Both the position numbers and the translations under genes were made by a program. The notes beneath the pieces were generated by a model that was not told where the DNA came from, made no database searches, and saw only the letters and a program-made list of their open reading frames with translations. A DNA stretch of 64,000 bases, taken from positions 372,001-436,000 of the forward strand of contig NZ_JACHLM010000002.1 in NCBI RefSeq assembly GCF_014207965.1. The letters run 5' to 3'. This stretch comes from Brevundimonas bullata (GTDB lineage Bacteria > Pseudomonadota > Alphaproteobacteria > Caulobacterales > Caulobacteraceae). Shown here one piece after another: positions 7,513 to 15,925 of the stretch (position 1 is the first letter of the stretch; every line of letters starts with the position of its first letter).

Positions 7513-10061
7513 CAGTCGAACCCTCCGGGCTCGTCCCCGAAGGATCCCAAGTTGGGAGCGTTCAGGATCTCGGCCACCTTGCGGGCGATTTCGTCTGCGC
7601 TCTGGCCGGGCTGGGTGTTGATATTGATGGTCACGCTGCCGATCGACGGGCGCGGGGGCGCAGCCGCCGTCGCTGTCGCGGGAGCGACGCCGATGCGGGG
7701 GCCGGTATCGATGGCCAGGGCCGGCGCGCCGGCGGAACCGACGACAAGCGCGGCCGTCATTCCGGCGCCGACGCGCGACACGGCGTTCACGGCGTCGCCG
7801 GCGGATCGCGTCAGGCCGTGCGTCAGCCCTGCGACGGTGTCGTCGCCCAGGCCGGCGAAGACCCGCGACGGCGAATGGATGCCGAGCCGCGCCTTGAAGG
7901 CGGTGATCAGTTTGCCGCCGGCGCCCATGACGGCGCGGATCAGGTTCGGGATGCCGCCCAGCAGGCCGTTGATCAGGCCCGTGATCAGCTGCCCTCCGAA
8001 CTGTCGAAACTGCGGCGCTAGCGCCTGCAAGGCCGGCCAAACGCGCTGGAAGGCCTGGATCAGGATACCGACGGGGCTGAAGTTCATGAACAGGCTGATC
8101 AGCCCGCGCACGGCCTCGCCGCCGATCTCCTTGATCCGCGTCCATATCCCGGCCCACCAGGTGCTGATGGCGCCCCAGTTGCGGTAGATGAGGAAGGCGG
8201 CGGTCGCGAGAGCGACGATGCCCACGACAACCCAGGTAATCGGGTTGGCCAGCAGGGCGGCGGTGAAAGCCCAGGTCGAGGCGATGGCGCTGCCCAGGCC
8301 GGCCAGCAGGGGAGCGAAGAAGGCGCCCGCGCCGGCAAGAGCAAACTGCAGCAGGGCGAAGGGCCCAAGCACCGCGGCGACGGCCAGCGCCAGGCCGCCG
8401 AAGACCAGCAGGCCCGCCGCGACGATGGCGACCAGGGCGCCGACGACCTGGATGACGCGCGGGTGGGCCTGGGCGAACTTGGTCAGGCGCTCTGAGGTTG
8501 CGGCGACGCGCAATGCAACCTCACGGATGACCGGCAAGAACTGCGTCCCTGCAGCAATGGCGGTGTTCCTGACGCCCTGGGTCGCTTGATCCATGGCGCC
8601 CTTGGCGCCGGACATGCGGTTCGCGAACTCTTTGCTCATCGACCCGGCAGTCTTCTGGGTATCGGCGACGGCCTTCAGGTTGGTCTTCAGCACGTCCAGC
8701 TGCGACAGCATCGGCGCGATGGCCGCCACGGATTCGGATCCGAACAGCTGGGTCAGGATCGAGGCCTGGCGATCGGGCGATAGCTTCTTCACGCGCTCGA
8801 GCACGTCGACGATGGTGCCGCCAGCGTCGATCTGCATCGCCTTGGCGACGCCTTTGGCCTCTAGCCCCAGGGCGGCATAGGCCTTCTGCTGCCCCTTGGT
8901 GGCGGCCTCGCCCTTGGTCAGGGCAAGCATGGTGTTCTTGATGCCAGTGGCGGCGATCTCTTCGGCAACGCCCATGCCGACGATGGTCGAGCCCAGGGCT
9001 GCGACCTCGGATGCGGCTGCGCCGGCGACACCGGCCAGCGGCCCGACGCGGGTCACGACGTCCGAGATGGCTTGGGCAGTCGCGTTGCCGTTGTCGCCCA
9101 GGTAGTTGACCTGATCGGCGAAGGCGCGGACCTCGGGCTGGGTCATGGCGAAGGCGGTGCGCCAGGTGGCCATCTTGCCGCCGGCGTCTTCCGCCGAGAT
9201 GCCAAAGGCGACGGCCATCTGGCCCGCATCATCAGCGAAGCCCTTCAGCTCGGCGCGCGGGATCTTGGCCTGACCAGCGGCCGCAATAATCTGTGCGACC
9301 CGTTCCGCCGGCAGGCCGAGGTCCTTCGACAGCTGCAGGACGTCGCGGTTCATCTGTTCGAACTGGTGGGGCGTGTCGAAGTCCACGACCTTCTTCACGT
9401 CCAGCATGGCGTCCTGGAATGTGACGGCCGCGCTGGCGGCGGCGACCAGCGGCGCGGCGGCCACCATGCCTGCGCCGATGGCGGAGGCGCCTGCGCCAGC
9501 GGCACTGCCCGCGAACTGCTGCGTCCGGTCATAGGAGCCGCGCGCGGCCTTCATCCGACTCTGTCGGTCCTCTAGGGCTTTGAGCTTGTTGCGCTGCTGC
9601 TCCAAGGCGTCATTGGCATGGCGCGTGTCTCGCGCCAGCTTGGCTTCGGCGCCACTGAGGTTCTTGGTCGACAGGCCCGCCCGATCCAGTCGGCCGCGTA
9701 TCTCCTGCAGGGTGCGGGAATGACCTTCCTCGGACGCCTTCAGCGAACGGACCCGATCCCTGGCCTGTTCAAACGCGCGGGTCAGAGCCTTGGTCGGCTT
9801 CTCGGCCGCGCTGTGCGCCTGGGCCAGTCGCGCGGCCTCTGTCCGAGCCGCCTTCAGGGCTTCACGGGTCTGGCCCAGCTTGTCGGTCAGTTGCCGATAG
9901 GCGGCGATGTCCTTTGACGCGCGCTGCAGTTCGGTGACTCGCTCGCGGGCGGCGCGCAGGGCCTTCGACGTAGCGTCGGTGTCGGTGCGGACGCCCTTCA
10001 GGAACCGCACGGCGTTGCCGGCGGCGTCCATGATCAGCTGAAGGCGAAGGTTGCGGGCCAT
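7512..10061 (-). CDS. T: Phage tail tape measure protein
   Basis: An 849-residue tape measure protein, close to the length of P2 gpT. Residues 1-190 are a charged coiled coil (long heptad runs from LRAARERVTELQRA onward). A TMP domain occupies about 200-500 with FQDAMLDVKKVVDFDT and GIKNTMLALTKGEAATKG. Several hydrophobic segments between about 525 and 620 (VVGALVAIVAAGLLVFGGL, ALLANPITWVVVGIVAL) are typical of tape measures and may enter the host membrane. A C-terminal GIHSPSRVFAGLG motif precedes a proline-rich tail. Length sets tail length. It follows the E/E' frameshift pair, as in P2. Confidence 0.95.
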   Translation of the reverse strand: MARNLRLQLIMDAAGNAVRFLKGVRTDTDATSKALRAARERVTELQRASKDIAAYRQLTDKLGQTREALKAARTEAARLAQAHSAAEKPTKALTRAFEQARDRVRSLKASEEGHSRTLQEIRGRLDRAGLSTKNLSGAEAKLARDTRHANDALEQQRNKLKALEDRQSRMKAARGSYDRTQQFAGSAAGAGASAIGAGMVAAAPLVAAASAAVTFQDAMLDVKKVVDFDTPHQFEQMNRDVLQLSKDLGLPAERVAQIIAAAGQAKIPRAELKGFADDAGQMAVAFGISAEDAGGKMATWRTAFAMTQPEVRAFADQVNYLGDNGNATAQAISDVVTRVGPLAGVAGAAASEVAALGSTIVGMGVAEEIAATGIKNTMLALTKGEAATKGQQKAYAALGLEAKGVAKAMQIDAGGTIVDVLERVKKLSPDRQASILTQLFGSESVAAIAPMLSQLDVLKTNLKAVADTQKTAGSMSKEFANRMSGAKGAMDQATQGVRNTAIAAGTQFLPVIREVALRVAATSERLTKFAQAHPRVIQVVGALVAIVAAGLLVFGGLALAVAAVLGPFALLQFALAGAGAFFAPLLAGLGSAIASTWAFTAALLANPITWVVVGIVALATAAFLIYRNWGAISTWWAGIWTRIKEIGGEAVRGLISLFMNFSPVGILIQAFQRVWPALQALAPQFRQFGGQLITGLINGLLGGIPNLIRAVMGAGGKLITAFKARLGIHSPSRVFAGLGDDTVAGLTHGLTRSAGDAVNAVSRVGAGMTAALVVGSAGAPALAIDTGPRIGVAPATATAAAPPRPSIGSVTININTQPGQSADEIARKVAEILNAPNLGSFGDEPGGFD

Positions 10062-10070
10062 GAAGCGGGC

Positions 10071-10208
10071 TCAACGGTTCTTGTCAGGCGCCGCGTTCAT
10101 GCGGTTCCAGCGTTCGACAGCGCGGTCGCGCCAGTCGAGGATTTCGGTGAAGGTCATCTCGGCCATCGCCGCCGGGGGCCAGTGGAAGACGGCGGCGATG
10201 TCGGCCAT
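10071..10208 (-). CDS. GpE-type tail protein (E' part of frameshift product)
   Basis: A 45-residue frame, MADIAAVFHWPPAAM at its start and EILDWRDRAVERWNR after it, exactly the GpE (E') domain pattern of P2-like phages. It lies in the -1 frame relative to E, and in P2 this domain is made only as an E+E' fusion by ribosomal frameshifting. The same is expected here at the slippery site 10259-10265, giving a product of about 158 residues. Internal initiation at ATG 10208 is possible but has no clear ribosome-binding site. Confidence 0.9.
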   Translation of the reverse strand: MADIAAVFHWPPAAMAEMTFTEILDWRDRAVERWNRMNAAPDKNR

Positions 10209-10216
10209 GGCGTCGT

Positions 10217-10546
10217 CTATGCTTCGAGGCCAGCTTCCGCCTTCTGGCGCTTCTGCAGCAAAAAATTGGCGATCTCTCCGGCGATGGCCGTGCAGTCCTC
10301 AGCTTCCATCGCCAGGAACTCCTGGGCGGTGATGGCGGGCGTGGAGATCCGACGGACCACCTTGGACGCGGCGACCAGGTCAAGATTCAGCAGATCGACG
10401 ACCTTGGCCCCGGTCAAGGCGCCGCCAAGCGGCTTGCGCAGGGTGATCGAGTTGAAGGTCTGATCGCCGCGCTTGAGGGGCGTGTCGAGGTCCACGACGG
10501 CGGTTACGCGGTCTTTCTTTTCAGTGACTTCTTCGTCGGCATTCAT
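10217..10546 (-). CDS. E: Phage tail assembly chaperone E
   Basis: A 109-residue protein of the P2 gpE/phage-41/14 tail assembly chaperone family. The ATG at 10546 is preferred over an upstream start at 10648 because the family pattern begins there (MNADEEVTEKKD, then VDLDTPLKRGDQTFNSITLR). The C-terminal region holds EDCTAIAGEIANFLLQ, with the slippery sequence under the NFL codons. Tail chaperones of this kind bind the tape measure while the tube assembles and are usually made as short and frameshifted long forms. Confidence 0.85.
   Translation of the reverse strand: MNADEEVTEKKDRVTAVVDLDTPLKRGDQTFNSITLRKPLGGALTGAKVVDLLNLDLVAASKVVRRISTPAITAQEFLAMEAEDCTAIAGEIANFLLQKRQKAEAGLEA
10259..10265 (-). 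other. Programmed -1 frameshift site T-TTT-TTG
   Basis: In the E frame the codons are AAT TTT TTG, giving the heptamer T-TTT-TTG at 10265 down to 10259. A slip of -1 continues in the open frame through GCT GCA GAA and 17 linker codons into the GpE domain at 10208. P2 uses the same kind of slippery run for E+E'. The zero frame ends 13 codons later at TAG 10217-10219. Confidence 0.85.
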
Positions 10547-10706
10547 CTTGTATCCCCGGTGAGGCAGATGGGCGTCGTCCGGTTGACGCCGTGGAATGGA
10601 AGGGTGGGAGAGGGCGACTGTCGAGGCGCCGGTGTCGGGCAGGTGCATGGCCGATCAGGCCGCTCGAGCAGGGCTGGTCGGATGGTCGACAGGCTAGGCC
10701 GCATCG

Positions 10707-11219
10707 TCAGGCGAAGCCCAGGATGCGGCGTTCTTCAGCCAGGCGATCGACACCGTCGACGATGAAAACCTTGTTCATCACGTCGATCTCGAACTCGACA
10801 CGGCTGTTGCGGACCTGTTTGAAATAGACGCAGGTCGTCTTGTAGGTGACCTCGGTGTCCCCGCCGACCTCGTCGCCGCCGGCGTCGATGGCATAGGTGC
10901 GACCGCGCACGGTGATCTCGACATGGTCATAGGCACCTGAGGCGGCGTTCTGATAGGCGCCGGTGAAGCGCAGCTGGGAGGCGTCGACCTGGTGCTCGGC
11001 GAAGGTCCGGTTCAGGCCCGGGATCTCGCCGCCATAGGTGTGCTCCACCTCAAGGGCCTGCAGGCCGGTGAAGATCTTGACCGGGGCGATCATGCCGGAG
11101 CCGCGCCAGTCTTCAGCCTCCATTTCCAGCGGGGGGCGGGTGAATGTCTTGGCCTCGCCGATGTAGGCTTCGCCGTTGCCGTGGACGACCATGTCCTTAA
11201 GCTTGCGGGGCAGGTTCAT
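10707..11219 (-). CDS. FII: Major tail tube protein FII
   Basis: A 170-residue protein of the P2 FII family: MNLPRKLKDMVVHGNGEAY at the N-terminus, RPPLEMEAEDWRGSGMIAPV around residue 28, and YKTTCVYFKQVRNS near 125. These subunits stack into the tail tube inside the sheath. Length is as in P2. It follows the sheath gene after 67 bases. The 160 bases between FII and E hold no gene. Confidence 0.95.
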   Translation of the reverse strand: MNLPRKLKDMVVHGNGEAYIGEAKTFTRPPLEMEAEDWRGSGMIAPVKIFTGLQALEVEHTYGGEIPGLNRTFAEHQVDASQLRFTGAYQNAASGAYDHVEITVRGRTYAIDAGGDEVGGDTEVTYKTTCVYFKQVRNSRVEFEIDVMNKVFIVDGVDRLAEERRILGFA

Positions 11220-11286
11220 CGAAGTTTCCTAAGGAACAGAATGGGTTGAGTGGCGATGCTCAGGCGTAGGCTCAGGGCGGGTCGGC

Positions 11287-12471
11287 TTAGGCGGCGAGCT
11301 GGTTGAAGTCGGCGTAGAACTCGTCAGTGATCAGGGTGTCGATGCCCAGGTCCTCGAGCGGCGCGGCGGGGGTGAAGCGGTAGCCGACGCGGAGTTTGCC
11401 AGCGGCCAGCTGGTCCGGCGTATTGGCCTCGGTCAGGAAGGCTTCGGCGCCGATGATGCGTCCGGCCGCCTTCTCGCGCCGGAACAGGGCGTTGATGCTC
11501 TCGACGATGTCACGCGCCAGGCCCGGGTTCAGGGGGCGGTCGATATAGGGGAAGACGCCTTCGGCGATGGTGTCGCGCAGCACCTGGTTGGTGCGCACGG
11601 CGCTCTCGAAGGCGAAGCGCGGATCACTGGCGCAACCCCGGTTGCCCCAGAAACGGAAGCCGTCGCGGCGGATCAGGCAGGTGACGTCCGCGCCGTTGAG
11701 CAGGCCGGCCTCGGTGTTTTCGTCCTGCAGGTCCCAGCCGACCGCCGGCGTCATGCCGACGACGCCGGAGACGGGCACGTTGGAGATGGTCTTGTGGTAG
11801 CCGATCTCCTGGTCGATCTTGGCGCGCAGGCCCACGGCTCGGGCCGTGGCGTATGAGGGCTCGACCGCCTTGGTGAAGGGGTTGGCGGCCAGGAAGTCGC
11901 CGAACATCAGGAAGAGTTCGCGATAGGCGAAGTTGCCTCGGAAGGCGGTGGCGGCGGCGATGGTGCGCGTGGGGCCCGCGTCGAAGTAGGCGATGGCGTT
12001 GAGCTTGCCCGCCAGGAGACCAAGGGCGTCGCCCACGGTCTGAGCTGAGAAGCCGGGGACGGCCAGGATGCGGGGCCGGATGCCCGTCACGCTCTGCGCA
12101 TCGAGGAGCGCCTGCATGCCGGTGCGGGCGCCCGCCGCGCCGCCACCGATGAGGTTGGCGTTCTGCGACGTGGTGATGTCGGCCTGGTTGCCGCCGGCGC
12201 CCGGCGCCACGCGAACAACGATGCCGATCGCGCGGGCCTGGTCGCCGATCGCTTTCAGCGACTTGGCCAGGGTGCCGTCCGCGCCGGCCTTGCTGATGGC
12301 GTCGTCCAGGTCCGTCACCAGGACGGGCTTGTCGAGCGGGAACATTTGAGGATCGGCGTTGGGCGCGACCGCGACCAGGCCCCAGACCGCGGTGGCCACG
12401 ACGGACAACGGCAGGGCGCCCGTGCTGAGTTCGACAATCTTGACGCCGTGGCGGCGTGGCGAAATGGCCAT
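11287..12471 (-). CDS. FI: Phage tail sheath protein FI
   Basis: A 394-residue contractile sheath protein of the P2 FI family. The N-terminus HGVKIVELSTGALPLSVVAT, an internal RILAVPGFSAQTVGDAL near residue 135, and the C-terminal WGNRGCASDPRFAFESAVR region are family hallmarks. Length is as in P2. It follows W with two bases between, so it is on the V-W-FI transcript. Confidence 0.95.
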   Translation of the reverse strand: MAISPRRHGVKIVELSTGALPLSVVATAVWGLVAVAPNADPQMFPLDKPVLVTDLDDAISKAGADGTLAKSLKAIGDQARAIGIVVRVAPGAGGNQADITTSQNANLIGGGAAGARTGMQALLDAQSVTGIRPRILAVPGFSAQTVGDALGLLAGKLNAIAYFDAGPTRTIAAATAFRGNFAYRELFLMFGDFLAANPFTKAVEPSYATARAVGLRAKIDQEIGYHKTISNVPVSGVVGMTPAVGWDLQDENTEAGLLNGADVTCLIRRDGFRFWGNRGCASDPRFAFESAVRTNQVLRDTIAEGVFPYIDRPLNPGLARDIVESINALFRREKAAGRIIGAEAFLTEANTPDQLAAGKLRVGYRFTPAAPLEDLGIDTLITDEFYADFNQLAA

Positions 12472-12473
12472 GA

Positions 12474-12851
12474 TCAGGATCCTTGAGGACTAGGTCTGTG
12501 ACGGACGCCCGCCAGCGGCAGGGTCAGGGTAAGGGCTTGGGGGCGGGGCAGGTCGGTTCGCACCAGGTCCAGCTGCAGGGTGGCCGACGACCCATCGACG
12601 AGGAGGCGCACGGCCTTCAGGCGCGAGCGCCGGTGCCATCGCATCAGGGCCAGGGCGGTGGCGCCGTAGAGCTTCAGGCGGGTGGCGTCGTTCAAAGGCT
12701 GGTCGACCAGATCAGGCAGGTAGGAACCGTAGTCGCGGCGCATGACGCGCGAGCCGATTGGCGTCGTCAGGACATCGGCGACCGAGCGGCGCACGTATTC
12801 GTCGCTGGCGGGCGGAACGGCGCGGCCGGAGGCAGCGGACAGGCCGGTCAT
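12474..12851 (-). CDS. W: Baseplate protein W (GPW/gp25 family)
   Basis: A 125-residue GPW/gp25 baseplate wedge protein. The pattern SVADVLTTPIGSRVMRRDYG at about residue 24, then LKLYGATALALMRWHRRS, is diagnostic. It overlaps V by four bases. In P2, W lies between V and J; here it lies between V and FI, so the V-W pair has moved within the late region. Confidence 0.9.
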   Translation of the reverse strand: MTGLSAASGRAVPPASDEYVRRSVADVLTTPIGSRVMRRDYGSYLPDLVDQPLNDATRLKLYGATALALMRWHRRSRLKAVRLLVDGSSATLQLDLVRTDLPRPQALTLTLPLAGVRHRPSPQGS

Positions 12852-13426
12852 CGGGGCGGCCCGCTGAATCCGGTGCCGGCGCTGACGCCGCCGTGAGTAT
12901 GGGACTTGGCGCTCGTGCCGGCGAAGACGACGTCCTGTTCGCCCTCGACGACGCCGCTGGCCTTGAGGCCGCCTTTGACGGTGACATCCCCCTCGATGTC
13001 GACGTCGGCCTTGAGGGAGAGACCTTCGGGGGCCACGAGCTCGGCCGCGCCGGTCAGCTGCAGGTGCAGCTTCTGCGCCTGGGGATCATAGGTGATGATC
13101 GCGCCGTCTTTGAAACGGATGCCGACGCTGGCGCCGAGGAAGAGCGGAGCCATCTGCGAGGAGGGCAGGCTGCCGCTGATGAAGGCGCGCTCGATGTCGC
13201 CCTCAGGACAGGTGACGGTGACGGGCTGGCCCACGGTCGGGGGTATCCAGATGGTCGTGTCGCCGACGGCCATGGCCCAATCGATCGGCGGGGTGAAGAG
13301 GTCCCCCAGGCGCACGATCGCCTTGCCGGCGGCGAGGTCCACGCTATCGACCACGCCCTCGCGTACCAGATCGGCGACGGCGCGATCGGTGGCGGCTGCA
13401 GCAGCTGGGCGGGCGGCGGAGTTCAT
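12848..13426 (-). CDS. V: Baseplate spike protein V
   Basis: A 192-residue baseplate assembly/spike protein of the gpV (phage 45-like) family. An OB-fold part is at about residues 25-95 (GVVDSVDLAAGKAIVRLGD). A beta-helical repeat region follows, with KADVDIEGDVTVKGG near 145. The end carries the HTHGG motif whose histidines bind the tip metal in the P2 spike. The ATG at 13426 is preferred over 13492 because the family pattern starts there and because the late dyad at 13471-13496 would otherwise fall inside the gene. No Shine-Dalgarno sequence precedes this ATG. Confidence 0.9.
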   Translation of the reverse strand: MNSAARPAAAAATDRAVADLVREGVVDSVDLAAGKAIVRLGDLFTPPIDWAMAVGDTTIWIPPTVGQPVTVTCPEGDIERAFISGSLPSSQMAPLFLGASVGIRFKDGAIITYDPQAQKLHLQLTGAAELVAPEGLSLKADVDIEGDVTVKGGLKASGVVEGEQDVVFAGTSAKSHTHGGVSAGTGFSGPPR

Positions 13427-13470
13427 GACGCGGACGATGGCGCAGCGCCTGTCTGCTTTCCCGCGCGGTC

Positions 13471-13496
13471 TGTTGTCAGGTCCGCCCCGCACAACA
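13471..13496 (-). promoter_or_regulatory. Late-activator (Ogr-type) dyad upstream of V
   Basis: TGTTGT-N14-ACAACA, identical over 26 bp to the sites at 19290 and 27013 and in the same orientation relative to its gene. The centre is 57.5 bp upstream of the V start codon. P2 Ogr sites are imperfect dyads centred about 55 bp upstream of the late transcript start. Confidence 0.75.
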
Positions 13497-13510
13497 AGCG
13501 GGGCGTGGGC

Positions 13511-13945
13511 TCAGGCGCCGGTGGCGAGGATCTCTTCGGGAAGGACAGGCCAGTCGATCACGGACGGGAAGTGATCCTGCTCAGGCACGTCGCGCAGATC
13601 CTGGACGTGCCGAAGCACGAGGAGATAGTCCTCATGCGTCAGGGTCGTCGAAAGGTTCAGGGCCGCTTCGCCGCGGTGACGCTCGATCAGCCATTGCAGA
13701 TCGGCGATCTCCCGGTCACGGCGACGGCGCGCCTGCGAGGCGAGTTCTGACGCCGACGGCGAGGGCGCTACGACGGCGACCGGATAGCCGTTGGCGTCGA
13801 CATCCAGGATCTTGCCGGCGCCGAGGTCCTCGAAAAGGCGGGCGTGCACCCTCGCCTCGACCGCCACGATGTCGTCGGGAAGGTCGTGGGGCCAGGTGTC
13901 GATCGGATAGAAGGCGCGCGTGGACGGGCTGAAAACGATGCTCAT
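13511..13945 (-). CDS. Tail fibre assembly chaperone (gpG-like)
   Basis: A 144-residue protein following the tail fibre gene by nine bases, the position of P2 G. The N-terminus (MSIVFSPSTRAFYPIDTWP) and the central charged helix (SQARRRRDREIADLQWLIE at about residue 69) resemble tail fibre assembly/chaperone proteins of Caudoviricetes. It is probably needed to fold or attach the fibre. The assignment rests mainly on position and this helix. Confidence 0.6.
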   Translation of the reverse strand: MSIVFSPSTRAFYPIDTWPHDLPDDIVAVEARVHARLFEDLGAGKILDVDANGYPVAVVAPSPSASELASQARRRRDREIADLQWLIERHRGEAALNLSTTLTHEDYLLVLRHVQDLRDVPEQDHFPSVIDWPVLPEEILATGA

Positions 13946-13954
13946 GATCTGTTC

Positions 13955-15925
13955 CTAGACTTCGACCTGACTGTCGCCGCCACCGCCACCGCCACCGCCA
14001 CCGCCACCGCTGCCGGGCGCCCCGCCGCCGGATTCACCCGAGCCGTAGACGGGGTCTGGCGTTCCTGTGGCGAAACCGATGGCCAGCCAGTCGAAGCCCT
14101 GGGCGAAGCCGCTGGACCCGGCGGCGCTGTTCAGCATGAAAACCAACCGGTCGAGGAAGCGTCCGTAGATCTGCATGTAATAGTCCCCGGTATTCGAACT
14201 GACCCAGGGATTGGCCAGCATGGCGACGCAGCCACCGCCGAAGGCGATGGGAAGCATCACCTGCTTTTGGCCTTCCGACATGGTTCCGGTCTGGCGGCCC
14301 CACTGGATGATGAGAGGCGTGCCCGGGATCTGTGCATAGCCGGTCTTTCCGATGGAGCGCGCGAAGGACCACAGCGATGCGGGGGTGACGGCTTTGGCCG
14401 CGGACGCACCGGCCGCTGTCTCCACATTGTTGGCGAGATCCACAGCGGTCAGGATTGGCGTCTCGTTTCCCGTCAGTTTAGCCAGGTCGAGCGAGGCGCC
14501 CCGGTATGCGCCGCCGTTCTCCCAGATGCGGAATGCAGAGCCGACGACGTCGAGTACGAGATGCCCCCCCATATCCGAGATATCGGGACGTTCGAGAAGG
14601 AGCTGGCCGCCTTCAACCGTGTTCGGTTGGTCCTTCTTGATCAGGGTGTCGGTCGGCAGGCGCACGGCGCCGCTGAAATCAGGGCTATACAGGCTGGCCT
14701 TGTCCGCCAGGGCGGCGACCAGACCGGTGATCTTGGACATGACCAGGTCCGGCAGGCGCGCAACGGGGACCGTGCCTGTGGTGATGTCTTCGCCAGCATG
14801 GTTGTGGGCGCTGTTGGCCTTGCCGGCCAGGGCCGCGACCAGGCCGGTGATCTTGGCCATGGCCAGATCCGGCAGGCGCGCGACGGGGACCGTGCCCGTG
14901 GTGATGTCTTCGCCGGCATGGCTGTGGGCGCTGTTGGCCTTGCCGGCGAGAGCGGCGACCAGGCCGGTGATCTTGGCCATGGCCAGATCCGGCAGGCGTG
15001 CGACGGGGACCGTGCCTGTGGTGATGTCTTCACCGGCATGGCTGTGGGCGCTGTTGGCCTTGCCGGCCAAGGCCCCGACCAGGCCGGTGATCTTGGCCAT
15101 GGCCAGATCCGGCAGTCGCGCGACGGGGACCGTGCCCGTGGTGATGTCTTCACCGGCGTGGCTGTGGGTGCTGTTGGCCTTGCCAGCCAGGGCGGCGACC
15201 AGACCGGTGATCTTGGCCATGGCCAGATCCGGCAGGCGCGCGGCGTCGAGGACGCCCGTCGCAAGCTCGGCGGCGTCGTGGCTGTGGGCGCTGTTGGCCT
15301 TGCCGGACAGGGCCGTAGCCAGGCCCGTGATATCGTCGATCGCGTGACTATGGAGGGCCTTGGCGAACCCCTGGGCCCAGACAGCGAGCCGGCGCGCCAG
15401 GCCGAGAGGCGTGACGGCGCGCGTGCCGTCCGTGCCGGTGGAGATCTCTGCGTCCGTGGCGAGTTCGACAATGCCAGGCACGGTATCGGTGGCCGGCGGG
15501 TTCATGAAGTTGGCCGGCCCAAAGCTGAGCTCGGCCTGCATAGGGCTGGCGACCATCAGGTCAGCCGAGAGCAGCAGCATTGATGCCGCCACCTTTTCCG
15601 CGATGGGCGCCGGCTGGCTGTAGACGGCCAGCAAGACGCCGTTCGACAGGTAGAGGCCGAAGGCGCGCAGGGTGTAGGCGTCGTCGGTTTCGTCGCGCAG
15701 GGTGACGTGGATCGTGTCCGGGCTAACAGCCGCGCCGCCGAAGGTGGTCAGGCGTTTGCGCTCGTTCGGCAGGCCCGTCAGAGCCTCCTGCGCGGCCGAT
15801 CCGCCGGGGAGGGCCACAGCGCTGACGCCGATGTGGGACACGGTCAGGGCGTTGACCCCGGTGTTGGACGGGTTGACCAGGGCGCGGCGGCCGGCGGTCG
15901 TCAGGGTGAAGGGCAGACCGCTCAT
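13955..15925 (-). CDS. H: Tail fibre protein H with tandem 40-residue repeats
   Basis: A 656-residue tail fibre. Residues 1-150 form the baseplate-attachment part with YTLRAFGLYLSNGVLLAVYS. About residues 195-410 are a shaft of five to six near-identical 40-residue repeats (LPDLAMAKITGLVAALAGKA per unit, with an HSHAGEDITTG segment). The distal part (from about 510) holds GYAQIPGTPLIIQWGRQTG, the usual receptor-binding end of P2-type fibres. The last 25 residues are a run of glycines encoded by GCCACC repeats at 13976-14010 (plus strand). Repeat number and the glycine tract are likely to vary between relatives. It overlaps the gene before it by four bases. Confidence 0.9.
   Translation of the reverse strand: MSGLPFTLTTAGRRALVNPSNTGVNALTVSHIGVSAVALPGGSAAQEALTGLPNERKRLTTFGGAAVSPDTIHVTLRDETDDAYTLRAFGLYLSNGVLLAVYSQPAPIAEKVAASMLLLSADLMVASPMQAELSFGPANFMNPPATDTVPGIVELATDAEISTGTDGTRAVTPLGLARRLAVWAQGFAKALHSHAIDDITGLATALSGKANSAHSHDAAELATGVLDAARLPDLAMAKITGLVAALAGKANSTHSHAGEDITTGTVPVARLPDLAMAKITGLVGALAGKANSAHSHAGEDITTGTVPVARLPDLAMAKITGLVAALAGKANSAHSHAGEDITTGTVPVARLPDLAMAKITGLVAALAGKANSAHNHAGEDITTGTVPVARLPDLVMSKITGLVAALADKASLYSPDFSGAVRLPTDTLIKKDQPNTVEGGQLLLERPDISDMGGHLVLDVVGSAFRIWENGGAYRGASLDLAKLTGNETPILTAVDLANNVETAAGASAAKAVTPASLWSFARSIGKTGYAQIPGTPLIIQWGRQTGTMSEGQKQVMLPIAFGGGCVAMLANPWVSSNTGDYYMQIYGRFLDRLVFMLNSAAGSSGFAQGFDWLAIGFATGTPDPVYGSGESGGGAPGSGGGGGGGGGGGDSQVEV
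14701..15340 (-). repeat. 120-bp tandem repeats inside the tail fibre gene
   Basis: Units of exactly 120 bp repeat from about 14701 to 15300, with a diverged copy to about 15340. Central copies differ at only a few positions. They encode the 40-residue shaft repeats, so unequal recombination would change fibre length without breaking the frame. Confidence 0.9.

Noticed and set aside
13976..14010. Short GCCACC repeats as a possible CRISPR-like array
   Set aside because: The unit is 6 bp, has no spacers and lies in frame as polyglycine codons of the tail fibre.
14701..15340. 120-bp repeats considered as a CRISPR or integron array
   Set aside because: Repeats are contiguous without unique spacers, stay in frame and code for the fibre shaft.
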